Source of the DNA: Eubacteriaceae bacterium ES3
Lineage (GTDB): Bacteria > Bacillota > Clostridia > Eubacteriales > Eubacteriaceae
Direction of reading: 5' to 3'
Assembly: GCA_030586155.1 (NCBI GenBank)
Contig: CP130741.1
Location: 1,606,680-1,670,679, forward strand
DNA length: 64,000 nucleotides
A model generated the notes under the pieces. It was not told the origin of the DNA, made no database searches, and saw only the letters and a program-made list of their open reading frames with translations. Numbering within the stretch: the stretch's first letter is position 1; every line of letters begins with the position of its first letter. Shown here in pieces: positions 8,159-16,282 of this stretch. The position numbers and the translations under genes are program-made.

Positions 8159-9271
8159 ATGGTTCCACAATTAAAGATAAATCTTAAAAAAATTTATGAA
8201 AATGCCAAATTGATTGTTGCCAAGGCTAAAACTCAGGGCATATCAGTAACAGCGATAACTAAATTGACAGGTGGTGAGCCAAGAGTTGCTCAAACGTATC
8301 TTGATGCAGGTGTTTCAGCTATCGGAGACTCTAGAATTTTAAACTTACAAAAGATGTCTTCTTTATCATGCGAAAAATGGCTTATACGTTTGCCGGCACC
8401 AGGCGAAGTTAATGAGGTTGTCAGCTTTTCGGATGTCTCTTTAAACAGTGAGATAAAAACCATTAGCCTTCTTAATGAAGCAGCTGTTCGTCAGAATAAA
8501 AAACATAGTATTCTATATATGGTCGATCTCGGTGATTTAAGGGAAGGTTTATTTCTTGGTGATGGCCGCCAAACCTCACCAGAAAATAAAAAGTTGATTG
8601 CCAAAAATTTTGAAAAGCTTTCTCGGGATATAGAAACCATTAAAAAAATGACTAACATAGAAATAAAGGGGTTGGCTACAAACGCTACTTGTGTTGGCGC
8701 TACAATTCCTAACCCTCAAACTTTTGGTGCATTAAAACTGGCTGCTGATAAATTAAAAGAAACTCACAAGTTACCAGTGGAAATTATTTCTGGAGGTAAC
8801 TCGAGTGCTTGGCATCTAGTCAACCAGAAAACGCTCCCAGGTTACATCAATAATCTTCGGCTAGGAGAACTCATTCTTTTAGGGCGTGAAACAGCTTTTG
8901 GAGAAATTTTTTCAGATCTTAATCAGGATGTTTTCACTTTGGAAGCAGAAATTATTGAAATTCAGGAAAAGCCTACTTATCCTTTGGGTGAAATTGGCGT
9001 AAATGCTTTTGGAGAGAAGCCAGTATTTGTTGACAAAGGTATCAGAAGGAGGGCTATTTGTGCACTTGGTCGTCAGGACACGGATACTGATCATATTTTT
9101 CCGTTAGATGATAAAATTCTGGTAGAAGGATCAAGTTCGGATCATCTTGTACTTGATATAACTGATTCAAAATATGCTTATGATATTGGCGATGTTTTAA
9201 GCTTTCGTTGTGATTATTCGGGGGCTTTGCACGCAGCTACCACTGAATATATTAATAAAGTTCTGATTTAG
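8159..9271 (+). CDS. Ornithine/alanine racemase family PLP enzyme
   Basis: A 370-residue fold-type III PLP enzyme close to clostridial ornithine racemase. The probable PLP lysine is in VTAITKLTGG near residue 35; other family blocks are YMVDLGDLREG, IISGGNSS, LGELILLGRETAFGE, LGEIGVNAFG, GRQDTDTD and SSDHLVLD. It should interconvert L and D forms of ornithine or a similar basic amino acid; the substrate is inferred. The ATG at 8159 has AAAGGAG directly upstream; an in-frame TTG at 8120 has no comparable site. It is followed 39 bases later by an Ldh2-family dehydrogenase, suggesting a shared pathway. No aminomutase genes for ornithine degradation are in the window. Confidence 0.82.
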   Translation: MVPQLKINLKKIYENAKLIVAKAKTQGISVTAITKLTGGEPRVAQTYLDAGVSAIGDSRILNLQKMSSLSCEKWLIRLPAPGEVNEVVSFSDVSLNSEIKTISLLNEAAVRQNKKHSILYMVDLGDLREGLFLGDGRQTSPENKKLIAKNFEKLSRDIETIKKMTNIEIKGLATNATCVGATIPNPQTFGALKLAADKLKETHKLPVEIISGGNSSAWHLVNQKTLPGYINNLRLGELILLGRETAFGEIFSDLNQDVFTLEAEIIEIQEKPTYPLGEIGVNAFGEKPVFVDKGIRRRAICALGRQDTDTDHIFPLDDKILVEGSSSDHLVLDITDSKYAYDIGDVLSFRCDYSGALHAATTEYINKVLI

Positions 9272-9310
9272 AAAGATGTATTTTAGTAGATAATAAAAAA
9301 GGAGAAAAAT

Positions 9311-10423
9311 ATGGAAACAAAATATTACATCCCATTTGATATACTTGAGGCGTTTATGACTGATGCTCTAAAAGGAATTGGCGTTCCTGAGGAGGATGCC
9401 AAAATATGTGCAGATATTCTGATTACCTCTGACAAGCGGGGGATTGATTCTCACGGGATTGGGAGATTAAAACCTATTTATTATGACCGGATTAAAAAAG
9501 GTATTCAAAATCCGGTGACTGAGTTTGAAATTGTTAAAGATGTCTGTGCGACCGCTGTCATCGATGGACATGACGGGATGGGACACGTTATTGCTAAAAA
9601 AGCTATGCAAATGGCTATTGATAAAGCTAAAGTTTATGGTATGGGGATGACCGTAGTTAGAAATTCTACACATTACGGTTTTGCCGGCTACTATCCCTTA
9701 ATGGCTATTGAAAATAATATGATTGGAATGACGGGAACCAATGCTCGACCTTCAATTGCACCTACTTTTGGAGTGGAAAACATGCTTGGTACTAATCCGA
9801 TAACCGTTGGTGTTCCCACTGATGAAGCTTTTCCTTTTGTTCTGGATTGCGCTACTTCTGTTTCGCAACGAGGAAAAATTGAAGTTTATGAACGCGAAAA
9901 CAAGCCATTACCTGAGGGTTGGGTAATTGATCGGGATGGAAATAGCCGTACTGATACCAAGCAGATTTTAATTGATTTAGTAGAGGGCAATGCAGCGCTT
10001 ACCCCCCTTGGTGGAATCGGTGAAGAAACTGGTGGATATAAGGGTTATGGTTATGCTACCTTTGTTGAGATTTTATCAGCAGCTCTTCAGGGTGGTTCAT
10101 TTTTAAAAGGCTTGCTTGGATTTGATGCTAATGGGAATGCGCAACCCTATCATTTGGGCCATTTCTTTATTGCTATTAATATTGAAAACTTTATTAAGCC
10201 GGAAGAGTTTAAAAAGATTTCTGGTAATATTCTTCGAGATCTTAGAAATTCTGCTAAAATGCCGGGTCAGGAGCGGATTTATACTGCCGGTGAAAAAGAA
10301 TATGATGCCTGGTGTGAAAGAAAAGATAAAGGAGCCCCAGTTAATGATGCTCTAATTAAGGATATTCTTGATATTAAAGCAGAATTGGGTCTTAGTAATT
10401 ATCAGTTCCCTTTTGAAAAATAA
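9311..10423 (+). CDS. Ldh2/malate dehydrogenase-2 family NAD(P)-dependent oxidoreductase
   Basis: A 370-residue member of the Ldh2 (YlbC, type 2 malate/L-lactate dehydrogenase) family, which is structurally unlike classical lactate dehydrogenase. Landmarks are DKRGIDSHGIGRL, the catalytic-histidine segment RNSTHYGFAGYY, MTGTNARPSIAPTFG and LGTNPITVGVPT. Family members reduce 2-oxo acids, sulfopyruvate, ureidoglycolate or cyclic imines such as piperideine-2-carboxylate, so the substrate is open. Its place behind an ornithine-racemase-like gene makes an amino-acid-derived oxo acid or imine plausible. GGAG lies upstream of the ATG. Its stop codon sits in a palindrome that has been split by the IS1380-family element immediately downstream. 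Confidence 0.85.
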   Translation: METKYYIPFDILEAFMTDALKGIGVPEEDAKICADILITSDKRGIDSHGIGRLKPIYYDRIKKGIQNPVTEFEIVKDVCATAVIDGHDGMGHVIAKKAMQMAIDKAKVYGMGMTVVRNSTHYGFAGYYPLMAIENNMIGMTGTNARPSIAPTFGVENMLGTNPITVGVPTDEAFPFVLDCATSVSQRGKIEVYERENKPLPEGWVIDRDGNSRTDTKQILIDLVEGNAALTPLGGIGEETGGYKGYGYATFVEILSAALQGGSFLKGLLGFDANGNAQPYHLGHFFIAINIENFIKPEEFKKISGNILRDLRNSAKMPGQERIYTAGEKEYDAWCERKDKGAPVNDALIKDILDIKAELGLSNYQFPFEK

Positions 10424-10433
10424 CAATATTAAA
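10417..10433 (+). repeat. Left arm of a palindrome split by the IS1380-family element
   Basis: AAAATAACAATATTAAA at the dehydrogenase stop codon is the exact reverse complement of 12093-12109 on the other side of the insertion. Removing the element and one TTAAA copy restores a continuous 36-base palindrome. Confidence 0.8.
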
Positions 10434-10607
10434 CCTGAATTATTCATCCAGATACAATTAACGGCACATTGTGCCGCATAGATACAGTGTTTTTGATTAT
10501 TTTTGCTTTTCACTAAATAAGTGAAGCTAAGACAATAGAAAAAGAGCTCCAACTTTGTTAAAATTTAAGTGACCAAACCAAAACCAAACAAAGGAGAAAC
10601 TCTTCAT

Positions 10608-11924
10608 ATGTCTAGTTTAGATGCACTTCAGTTAGAAAGCAATAAAAAAATCAAAATAAATTTCGATGGCGGTGATTTATCCTCTGATTCCGGACTGATT
10701 CTGATCAAAGAATTTGCTCATAAATTCAGTTTCCATAAACATGTCAGCAACTTCAAAACTGATGAGAAGACCAGTCGTCAGCATAAGGATGATCAAAACC
10801 TGTGCCAAATGGTATATCAGATCATTGCTGGTTACTTTGAAGATGACGATGCTGATGAATTGACAAATGAACCTGTCTTTACAAACATTCTGGGTAAAAA
10901 AGCACTGGCTTCTCAACCGACTCTGTCAAGATTCTGGAACCGGATGGATGATAAAACGCTGCCAAAATTTGATGCCATCATTAAAGCAATGCGGACATCT
11001 GCTTATAAAATAAAACGTCCAAAACAGGTATTGCTGGATTTGGACTCCACCCTATTGAATACCTATGGAAAACAGGAAGGTGAAGGTTTCAACTATCATT
11101 ACAGGGTACATGGTTATCATCCATTACTTTGTTACGACGGATTAACCGGTGATCTGCTGAAAGCAGATCTCCGTGATGGAACGGACTACAGTTCCACTGG
11201 GGTTGTTGATTTTATGCAACCTCTACTTGATGAATATTTCACGGAGTATCCCGACATAGAGCTGTATTTACGTGGTGACAGCGGGTTTGCAACGCCTGAT
11301 TTGTACAAGCAATGCGAAACCAATGGTGTGTCTTATGCGATCCGTTTAAAAGCGAACAGTGTTTTAAATGACAAAGCGAAACATCTTGATCATGAAATAT
11401 TTGAAGCGATGAAAGAAGATATGTCCCAGTATATTGTCCGCTATGATGAGTTTTATTACAAAGCAGGCAAGTGGGAGTACCCGCGCAGGGTAGTTGTTAA
11501 AGTGGAGAAACCTTGCAATCAGTTCACCATTCAGCATTCCTTCATTGTAACCAATATGGACTTGAAACCTGAAGAAATCCTAAGATACTATCGTAACCGA
11601 GGCACTATGGAGAATTTCATCAAAGAAAGCAAGTCCGGATTTGGCTTCGCTTCTACCGGAAGTAAATCCAAAGTAGTCAATGCCAACCGACTGCAACTGC
11701 ATGTGTTGGCTTATAATCTGTTTAATTGTTTCAGACGATTGGTTCTGCCGAAGAGCATGAAAAAGATGCAGATCGATACCATTCGTTTAAAGCTGCTAAA
11801 AATTGCTTCGAAAATCGTAAAAGCAGCAAGCTATATTTATTTCAAGCTATGTAGCAGTTGTCCCTACAAAGATGAATTTTATAAAACTTTAGAAAATATC
11901 AGACAACTTCCGCAGCTGGAATAA
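10608..11924 (+). CDS. IS1380-family transposase
   Basis: A 438-residue DDE transposase. Candidate catalytic residues are Asp in LLDLDSTLLNT, Asp in YLRGDSGFATPDLY and Glu in RNRGTMENFIKESK, the last being the family's C-terminal signature; the N-terminal DGGDLSSDSGL segment is also typical. The ATG at 10608 lies 11 bases after GGAG; an in-frame GTG at 10569 has no better site. The frame is complete and uninterrupted. It should cut and paste the surrounding element by acting on the 18-bp ends. Confidence 0.93.
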   Translation: MSSLDALQLESNKKIKINFDGGDLSSDSGLILIKEFAHKFSFHKHVSNFKTDEKTSRQHKDDQNLCQMVYQIIAGYFEDDDADELTNEPVFTNILGKKALASQPTLSRFWNRMDDKTLPKFDAIIKAMRTSAYKIKRPKQVLLDLDSTLLNTYGKQEGEGFNYHYRVHGYHPLLCYDGLTGDLLKADLRDGTDYSSTGVVDFMQPLLDEYFTEYPDIELYLRGDSGFATPDLYKQCETNGVSYAIRLKANSVLNDKAKHLDHEIFEAMKEDMSQYIVRYDEFYYKAGKWEYPRRVVVKVEKPCNQFTIQHSFIVTNMDLKPEEILRYYRNRGTMENFIKESKSGFGFASTGSKSKVVNANRLQLHVLAYNLFNCFRRLVLPKSMKKMQIDTIRLKLLKIASKIVKAASYIYFKLCSSCPYKDEFYKTLENIRQLPQLE

Positions 11925-11943
11925 CAGTAACTGATGATCTTTG

Positions 11944-12061
11944 GCAACTTAAAATCTTGAAAATAACATCTACGGGATTCGTCTACCCTTTTTGGGTTGA
12001 AATTCAACCGTCTGTGTATTTAATCCTTGAAAAAGATGTTGTTTCTCGATTTTAAGATTGC
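11944..12061 (+). repeat. Imperfect 28-base inverted repeat inside the IS 3' end
   Basis: The segments 11944-11971 and 12034-12061 match when one is reverse-complemented (both run GCAA, then TTAAAATC, then AACATCT) with a few mismatches. The long hairpin lies between transposase stop and right terminal repeat. It may end transposase transcription or shield it from outside transcripts. Confidence 0.6.
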
Positions 12062-12092
12062 TCATTGCTGGATGAATAATTCAGGTTAAATA

Positions 12093-12109
12093 TTTAATAT
12101 TGTTATTTT
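12093..12109 (+). repeat. Right arm of the palindrome split by the IS1380-family element
   Basis: TTTAATATTGTTATTTT complements 10417-10433 exactly. With its T-rich end the original structure could have been the terminator of the racemase/dehydrogenase operon. Confidence 0.8.
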
Positions 12110-12211
12110 AGAATCATATATTTATTTTCAACCATAATTTAAAAATTAATATCTTTCTGGACTTAAAACATTTATAAGAAATAATAGAGCAAGAACTAAA
12201 CAGTTAAAAAA

Positions 12212-12258
12212 AACAGCCCGAACCAATACTTACAAGATTACAATTGGTTCGGGTTGTT
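12212..12258 (-). terminator. Intrinsic terminator of the rubrerythrin gene, bidirectional
   Basis: AACAGCCCGAACCAAT (12212-12227) pairs over 16 positions with ATTGGTTCGGGTTGTT (12243-12258), with one G-T. A long A run on the left gives the U tract for the minus-strand rubrerythrin transcript. Confidence 0.85.
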
Positions 12259-12327
12259 TTATAGGATTAACTTAGTAAGACACTGCTAAATGCAATTATT
12301 TTTTTGCAGGAATCAGGAATATTGATT

Positions 12328-12924
12328 TTAGTATGTTTCAACAAACAGTTCAAAGTAGGCTTTTGCATGTTTACAGGCCGGACATTCGTCAGGTGCTTCA
12401 GAACCGTCATAAATATATCCACAGTTGCCACACTTCCATTTAACGTCACCAAAACGTTTAAACACACGGTTCAGTTCAAAGTTAGCAGCTAGCTTTAAAT
12501 AACGGGTTTCATGAGCTTTTTCAGCAACGACTACCTGTAACCATGTTTCTGCAATTTCCGGGAAACCTTCTTCCTTAGCAACTTCTGCAAATTTCGGATA
12601 AAGTACATTCCATTCTTCGTTTTCGCCTGAAGCAGAATGCAATAAATTGTTTTTGGTGTCACCAAATGCTACCGGGAATGTAGATGATACAGGTATTTCT
12701 ACCGCTTCACCCATTTTGTATTCATTTGCTGCAATGTGTTTGTAGAATAACTCCCCATGTTCTTTTTCATTATCGGCAGTTTCTGTAAAAATATTGCTGA
12801 TCTGTACATAACCTTCTTTTTTCGCGATTGAGGCAAAATACGTGTAACGCATTCTAGCCTGACATTCTCCGACAAAAGATTCCATCAAGTTTTTCAAGGT
12901 TTGTGTTCCTTCTAATTTACCCAT
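12328..12924 (-). CDS. rbr: Rubrerythrin
   Basis: A 198-residue rubrerythrin that reduces hydrogen peroxide in the cytoplasm of anaerobes. The diiron four-helix domain supplies Glu and His ligands in ESFVGECQARMRY, TADNEKEHGELF and VVVAEKAHETRYL. The C-terminal rubredoxin-like domain holds iron through two CxxC pairs, CGNCGYIYDG and CPACKHA. Length is standard. AAGGAG precedes the ATG. A perfect PerR-type operator lies 19 bases upstream of the start codon, so induction by peroxide is expected. The gene is monocistronic, with its own strong terminator. Confidence 0.97.
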   Translation of the reverse strand: MGKLEGTQTLKNLMESFVGECQARMRYTYFASIAKKEGYVQISNIFTETADNEKEHGELFYKHIAANEYKMGEAVEIPVSSTFPVAFGDTKNNLLHSASGENEEWNVLYPKFAEVAKEEGFPEIAETWLQVVVAEKAHETRYLKLAANFELNRVFKRFGDVKWKCGNCGYIYDGSEAPDECPACKHAKAYFELFVETY

Positions 12925-12942
12925 TTTTACTCCTTATCTCCT

Positions 12943-12957
12943 TTATAATGATTATAA
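12943..12957 (-). promoter_or_regulatory. PerR-box operator upstream of rubrerythrin
   Basis: TTATAATGATTATAA on the plus strand, reading TTATAATCATTATAA toward the gene, matches the Bacillus PerR consensus TTATAATnATTATAA at every defined position. A TATAAT (12966-12971) lies just upstream on the minus strand and may be the -10 box. Peroxide-sensing repression is inferred; no perR gene is in the window. Confidence 0.75.
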
Positions 12958-12997
12958 ACACTTTAATTATACCTGATTTGTGGCATAATTTAAATGG

Positions 12998-14776
12998 TTA
13001 TTTAACATATATTTGTTGAATAAACGAAACCAGTGCTTTGGCTGCTTCAAAAGGGCCATCCTGCTCATAGCCCTGAATGCCTAATTGAGTTCGGAGCATC
13101 CCGATTTGAATTCCCTGTTGGGCCATTTTTTCAAAGGTTTGTTTAGCTATTTTTTCATGCTCTGTTTTTTTCTGAACAGCGCCAAAAGGATTGGCAAAAT
13201 ATGTCGTTGTTAGTCCTACTTCGCCGGTCGTTCCTTTAGCCATTCTTTTACCCTCAGAGAATACAGAATAAGCATTTTCTAAATCATCAAATAATTCGAT
13301 CACTGGGATATCGTCGTCGATCTTTTCATAATTATTAATATAGAAAACATAGTCGACACGTGTAGATTTAGAAATTTCTTCATAGGTCATTTGTGGAACA
13401 ATTACCCTGGCATTAACAATATTTGGGTTCATGAAAATACTGCGATCCATTGTACTGTAAGCATAGCCTGGTTGTAAATCGTCAAGTCGAACAAATGCAC
13501 CAATTTCGGTTCCGACGGCGTTTAATCGTCCTGATTCATCAAAATGGAGAGAGCCCATATCATCAATTAAGATATCAACTTCACAGGCAAGTTCTTTGGG
13601 TAATTTGTTTATTGCTTCCAAAGTTTCAGATTTGCCGGCGCCACTATCGCCTATTAGCATAATATTAATCGATTTTTTACCTCCCACTCGAATCTTGGCA
13701 AATGCTCCATGAACTGGGAGATTACCTTTTTCAATCTGGATTAGATTATGAAGTGTTAGCATCATTTTTTTCATATACCCAAAATAATCCACATCAGCAT
13801 CATGCGGCAATAAACCATAGTATATATCATCCTCTTTAACAACAAAACCCTTCATTTCGTCTTTCTCAAAGAGTGTTTTAGGAAGACCGAAAAAAACTAC
13901 AGAATCAGGTTTTTGCCGTGTAAATTCTTCAGGGGTGGCCAGTTCAAAGAGATTAAAAAGACCTGTTCCCAATGCAAGGAATTCCTTTTGAACATATACT
14001 AAGGACAAAAGGCGTCCAACTTTAACAGGAATTGCAAACCATTCATCAGGATCAAGATAAAAGTTTTTGAGAATTTTTTTTTCTTTAACAGGAAATATTC
14101 CAACTCGTTTACTTGCCTGAGTATAAAAAATAACCGGAGGTTCAAAAATAGCTTCCCATACAAAATTGACCCGATATAAAGATTCGTTTTTGGTTTTAAT
14201 TTCGCGGCTAAATTCAAATTTATCAGCTAAAAATGCGACTTGAGCTCCACTAGGAAGTTGACGGTAAATATTAAAACTTTTACCGGTGACGTTAAAATGA
14301 ATATTTCTGTACAAGTCGAGAATCATTTTTTTAAATGTATCATTATTTGAGGCTAGCGAATGTGCTTTGGAGCGTTTGACTTTTTCGTCTGAACTGTAAG
14401 AATCAGTTTTGACCATAAATCTCTGGACAGATCGCCAATAATTATAAAAGCTTTCCAGAAAGCCTACAAAGAGAGCAGAATATTCATCATAGGATACTTT
14501 TATGTCAAAATATCCGGATTTCATAATTTCTTCCAGGCCATTAATGTTCAGGAGATAAATAAAGTCAAAAAAAGCATCTTCAAGAAACTCACCTTCATCA
14601 GTATAAAAAGGTTCAATGGCGAGAACAAGAGAAGATTTCTTTACTTCTAGTTCGTCGATAAATGTTTTCATAAGATTTCTGAAAAGTGTCGATTTAATAA
14701 TTTGTCCAAATCGGGTAAAATGCAAATCCCCTTTAATCAGAGCGGTTCTTTCCAAATTCGTATTATAGGATTTCAT
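12998..14776 (-). CDS. Large P-loop protein with HPr-kinase/PEPCK-like nucleotide site
   Basis: A 592-residue soluble protein I cannot assign to a named function. Around residues 372-390 it has LIGDSGAGKSETLEAI, which is the P-loop of HPr kinase/phosphorylase (GDSGxGKSET) more than a generic Walker A, followed by a hydrophobic strand ending in DDMGSL that could supply the second acidic motif. The 370 residues before it match nothing I know, and length is about twice that of HPr kinase. The closest folds are HprK and ATP-dependent PEP carboxykinase. AGAGGTGG precedes the ATG. It lies 29 bases downstream of a phosphoglycolate-phosphatase-like gene and is probably cotranscribed with it. Confidence 0.6.
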   Translation of the reverse strand: MKSYNTNLERTALIKGDLHFTRFGQIIKSTLFRNLMKTFIDELEVKKSSLVLAIEPFYTDEGEFLEDAFFDFIYLLNINGLEEIMKSGYFDIKVSYDEYSALFVGFLESFYNYWRSVQRFMVKTDSYSSDEKVKRSKAHSLASNNDTFKKMILDLYRNIHFNVTGKSFNIYRQLPSGAQVAFLADKFEFSREIKTKNESLYRVNFVWEAIFEPPVIFYTQASKRVGIFPVKEKKILKNFYLDPDEWFAIPVKVGRLLSLVYVQKEFLALGTGLFNLFELATPEEFTRQKPDSVVFFGLPKTLFEKDEMKGFVVKEDDIYYGLLPHDADVDYFGYMKKMMLTLHNLIQIEKGNLPVHGAFAKIRVGGKKSINIMLIGDSGAGKSETLEAINKLPKELACEVDILIDDMGSLHFDESGRLNAVGTEIGAFVRLDDLQPGYAYSTMDRSIFMNPNIVNARVIVPQMTYEEISKSTRVDYVFYINNYEKIDDDIPVIELFDDLENAYSVFSEGKRMAKGTTGEVGLTTTYFANPFGAVQKKTEHEKIAKQTFEKMAQQGIQIGMLRTQLGIQGYEQDGPFEAAKALVSFIQQIYVK

Positions 14777-14805
14777 ATGCCACCTCTCTCAAAATTATTT
14801 TTGTT

Positions 14806-15456
14806 TTATAAATTAACAATATCAATTAATTCAGAAATTTGGTCAATCGTGTAAGTTGCTCTTTCTGTTGTTTCATCAGCAGCGCCAAAACCGTATGATA
14901 CCCAAACCGAATCAACTTTTGCAGCTAAAGCGCCGCTAATATCAAAAAGCGTATCACCAACCATTAATACTTCCGATTCATCAGTGATTTGATAATCCGC
15001 GAGAAAATCATTAATCAGTGATTTTTTATCACTGCGGCTTCCATCATTACGAGTTCCATAGATTTTTTCAATAGGAATATCCACCTTAAGATGTCCGAGA
15101 ATTTTTCGTGCTAAGTTCTCATTTTTTGTGGTAGCAACACCAACTTGAAGTCCAAATTCGTTTAATTTGAAGATAGTTTCAGCTACTCCGGGATAAAGAA
15201 TTGATGTATACATCTGACCATTTTCATTATATTCTTCACGATAATATGCATAAGCCTGTTTAGATTCATCAAGGCTATAGCCGAAAACTTTCTGGAAGCT
15301 TTCTAGAATTGGAGGACCAATGAGATCATCAGGATTGAAGATTGGATCTTTGGGAAATCCCATTTTTCTGATGGCATATTCAAAAGAACGGATGACACTG
15401 GTTTTCGAATTGATTAAAGTTCCGTCTAAATCAAATAGTATTGTTTTATACTTCAT
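14806..15456 (-). CDS. HAD hydrolase, phosphoglycolate phosphatase/PpaX-like
   Basis: A 216-residue HAD phosphatase with subclass I cap. Motif I is FDLDGTLINS, motif II VGVATTKNE, the motif III lysine falls in SDKKSLIND, and motif IV is VLMVGDTLFDISGA. Relatives remove phosphate from 2-phosphoglycolate, or pyrophosphate in the case of PpaX, which works with HPr kinase in Bacillus. The next gene encodes a protein with an HPr-kinase-like P-loop, which makes the PpaX comparison worth noting but not proven. The ATG at 15456 has GGGAGG 4 bases upstream; the TTG at 15468 overlaps that site. Confidence 0.85.
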   Translation of the reverse strand: MKYKTILFDLDGTLINSKTSVIRSFEYAIRKMGFPKDPIFNPDDLIGPPILESFQKVFGYSLDESKQAYAYYREEYNENGQMYTSILYPGVAETIFKLNEFGLQVGVATTKNENLARKILGHLKVDIPIEKIYGTRNDGSRSDKKSLINDFLADYQITDESEVLMVGDTLFDISGALAAKVDSVWVSYGFGAADETTERATYTIDQISELIDIVNL

Positions 15457-15629
15457 GAATCCTCCCAAATGTGATTTTTTATAGACTTATATTCATTATA
15501 AACGAGATGTGTTTAGGCAACAAGTTAAAATATTATCCGGTGTATATATTTTATCAGACTTTATTCGCTAATATATTATTCTTGATTCAAGTAGAAAAAT
15601 TGTAACTTCTCTTAATAAAGACAATTTGA

Positions 15630-15658
15630 TTGTTGCTACTCCCCTTCCATGATATAAT
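15630..15658 (+). promoter_or_regulatory. Predicted promoter of lemA
   Basis: TTGTTG (15630-15635) and TATAAT (15653-15658) are 17 bases apart, with TGA before the -10 box. It lies about 48 bases before the lemA start. Confidence 0.65.
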
Positions 15659-15705
15659 GAAAAAAATGTTTTCCAAATTTTGGAAATAAAAAATGGAGGT
15701 TTACT

Positions 15706-16266
15706 ATGTTGATCGGATTGTTTATTGTCCTGGGAATTATTGTAATTTTTCTTATTTGGCTTGTTTCAACACGAAATAGTTTTGTCAAAATTAAAAACCA
15801 GGTTGAAGAAGCTTTTTCCACTATGGATGTTTACCTGAAAAAAAGATATGACCTAATTCCCAATCTGGTAGAAACTGTTAAAGGGTATGCAACCCATGAA
15901 TCAGAAACTTTTCAGAAAGTTACTGCTGCTCGAAATGCTGCTATGAATGCCGGAACCATTGATGAAAAGATTGCAAATGAAAATATGTTGAGTGGTACTC
16001 TAAAGAGTTTATTTGCAGTAGCAGAAGCCTATCCTCAACTACAGGCAAATACTAATTTTTTAGATTTGCAGAATCAATTGCAGACGCTCGAAGGAGAAAT
16101 TGCCAATTCTCGTAAATATTACAATGCTAATGTTCGGGAAATGAATACAAAGGTTGAGATGTTCCCCAGTAATATAGTTGCCGGGATGTTTAATTTCAAA
16201 AAACAGCCTTTCTTTGAAGTTGGCAGCGAAACAGAAAGAGAAAATGTTCAAGTAAAATTTAATTAA
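15706..16266 (+). CDS. lemA: LemA family membrane-anchored protein
   Basis: A 186-residue LemA protein: an N-terminal membrane segment (residues about 2-22, rich in I, V, L) followed by the characteristic FVKIKNQVEEAFSTMDVYLKKRYDLIPNLVETVKG helix region, here cited only by its ends and the YDLIPNLVETV core. The rest is a soluble helical bundle outside or inside the membrane depending on orientation. Family function is poorly defined. GGAGG precedes the ATG. It is followed after 16 bases by a DUF2207 protein, a pairing seen often in bacteria, and both share the promoter upstream. Confidence 0.92.
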   Translation: MLIGLFIVLGIIVIFLIWLVSTRNSFVKIKNQVEEAFSTMDVYLKKRYDLIPNLVETVKGYATHESETFQKVTAARNAAMNAGTIDEKIANENMLSGTLKSLFAVAEAYPQLQANTNFLDLQNQLQTLEGEIANSRKYYNANVREMNTKVEMFPSNIVAGMFNFKKQPFFEVGSETERENVQVKFN

Positions 16267-16282
16267 CGAAAGAGAGAAGCTT

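Larger units (their letters stand above)
10434..12085 (+). mobile_element. Intact IS1380-family insertion sequence, 1652 bp
   Basis: Perfect 18-bp terminal inverted repeats, CCTGAATTATTCATCCAG at 10434-10451 and its complement at 12068-12085, bound the element. TTAAA occurs on both sides (10429-10433 and 12086-12090) and is the likely 5-bp target duplication. One full-length transposase is inside, and nothing else. Perfect ends, matching flanks and an open transposase indicate a recent and possibly still active insertion. It landed in a palindrome at the end of the dehydrogenase gene. Confidence 0.9.
11925..12327. other. Intergenic stretch: IS 3' end, flank and rubrerythrin terminator
   Basis: No gene is visible. 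It holds the subterminal hairpin and right end of the insertion sequence, the right arm of the split palindrome, about 100 bases of AT-rich sequence in which I see nothing, and a bidirectional terminator. Confidence 0.7.

Noticed and set aside
10434-12085. Passenger gene in the IS1380-family element
   Set aside because: Apart from the transposase, only the terminal and subterminal repeats are present.
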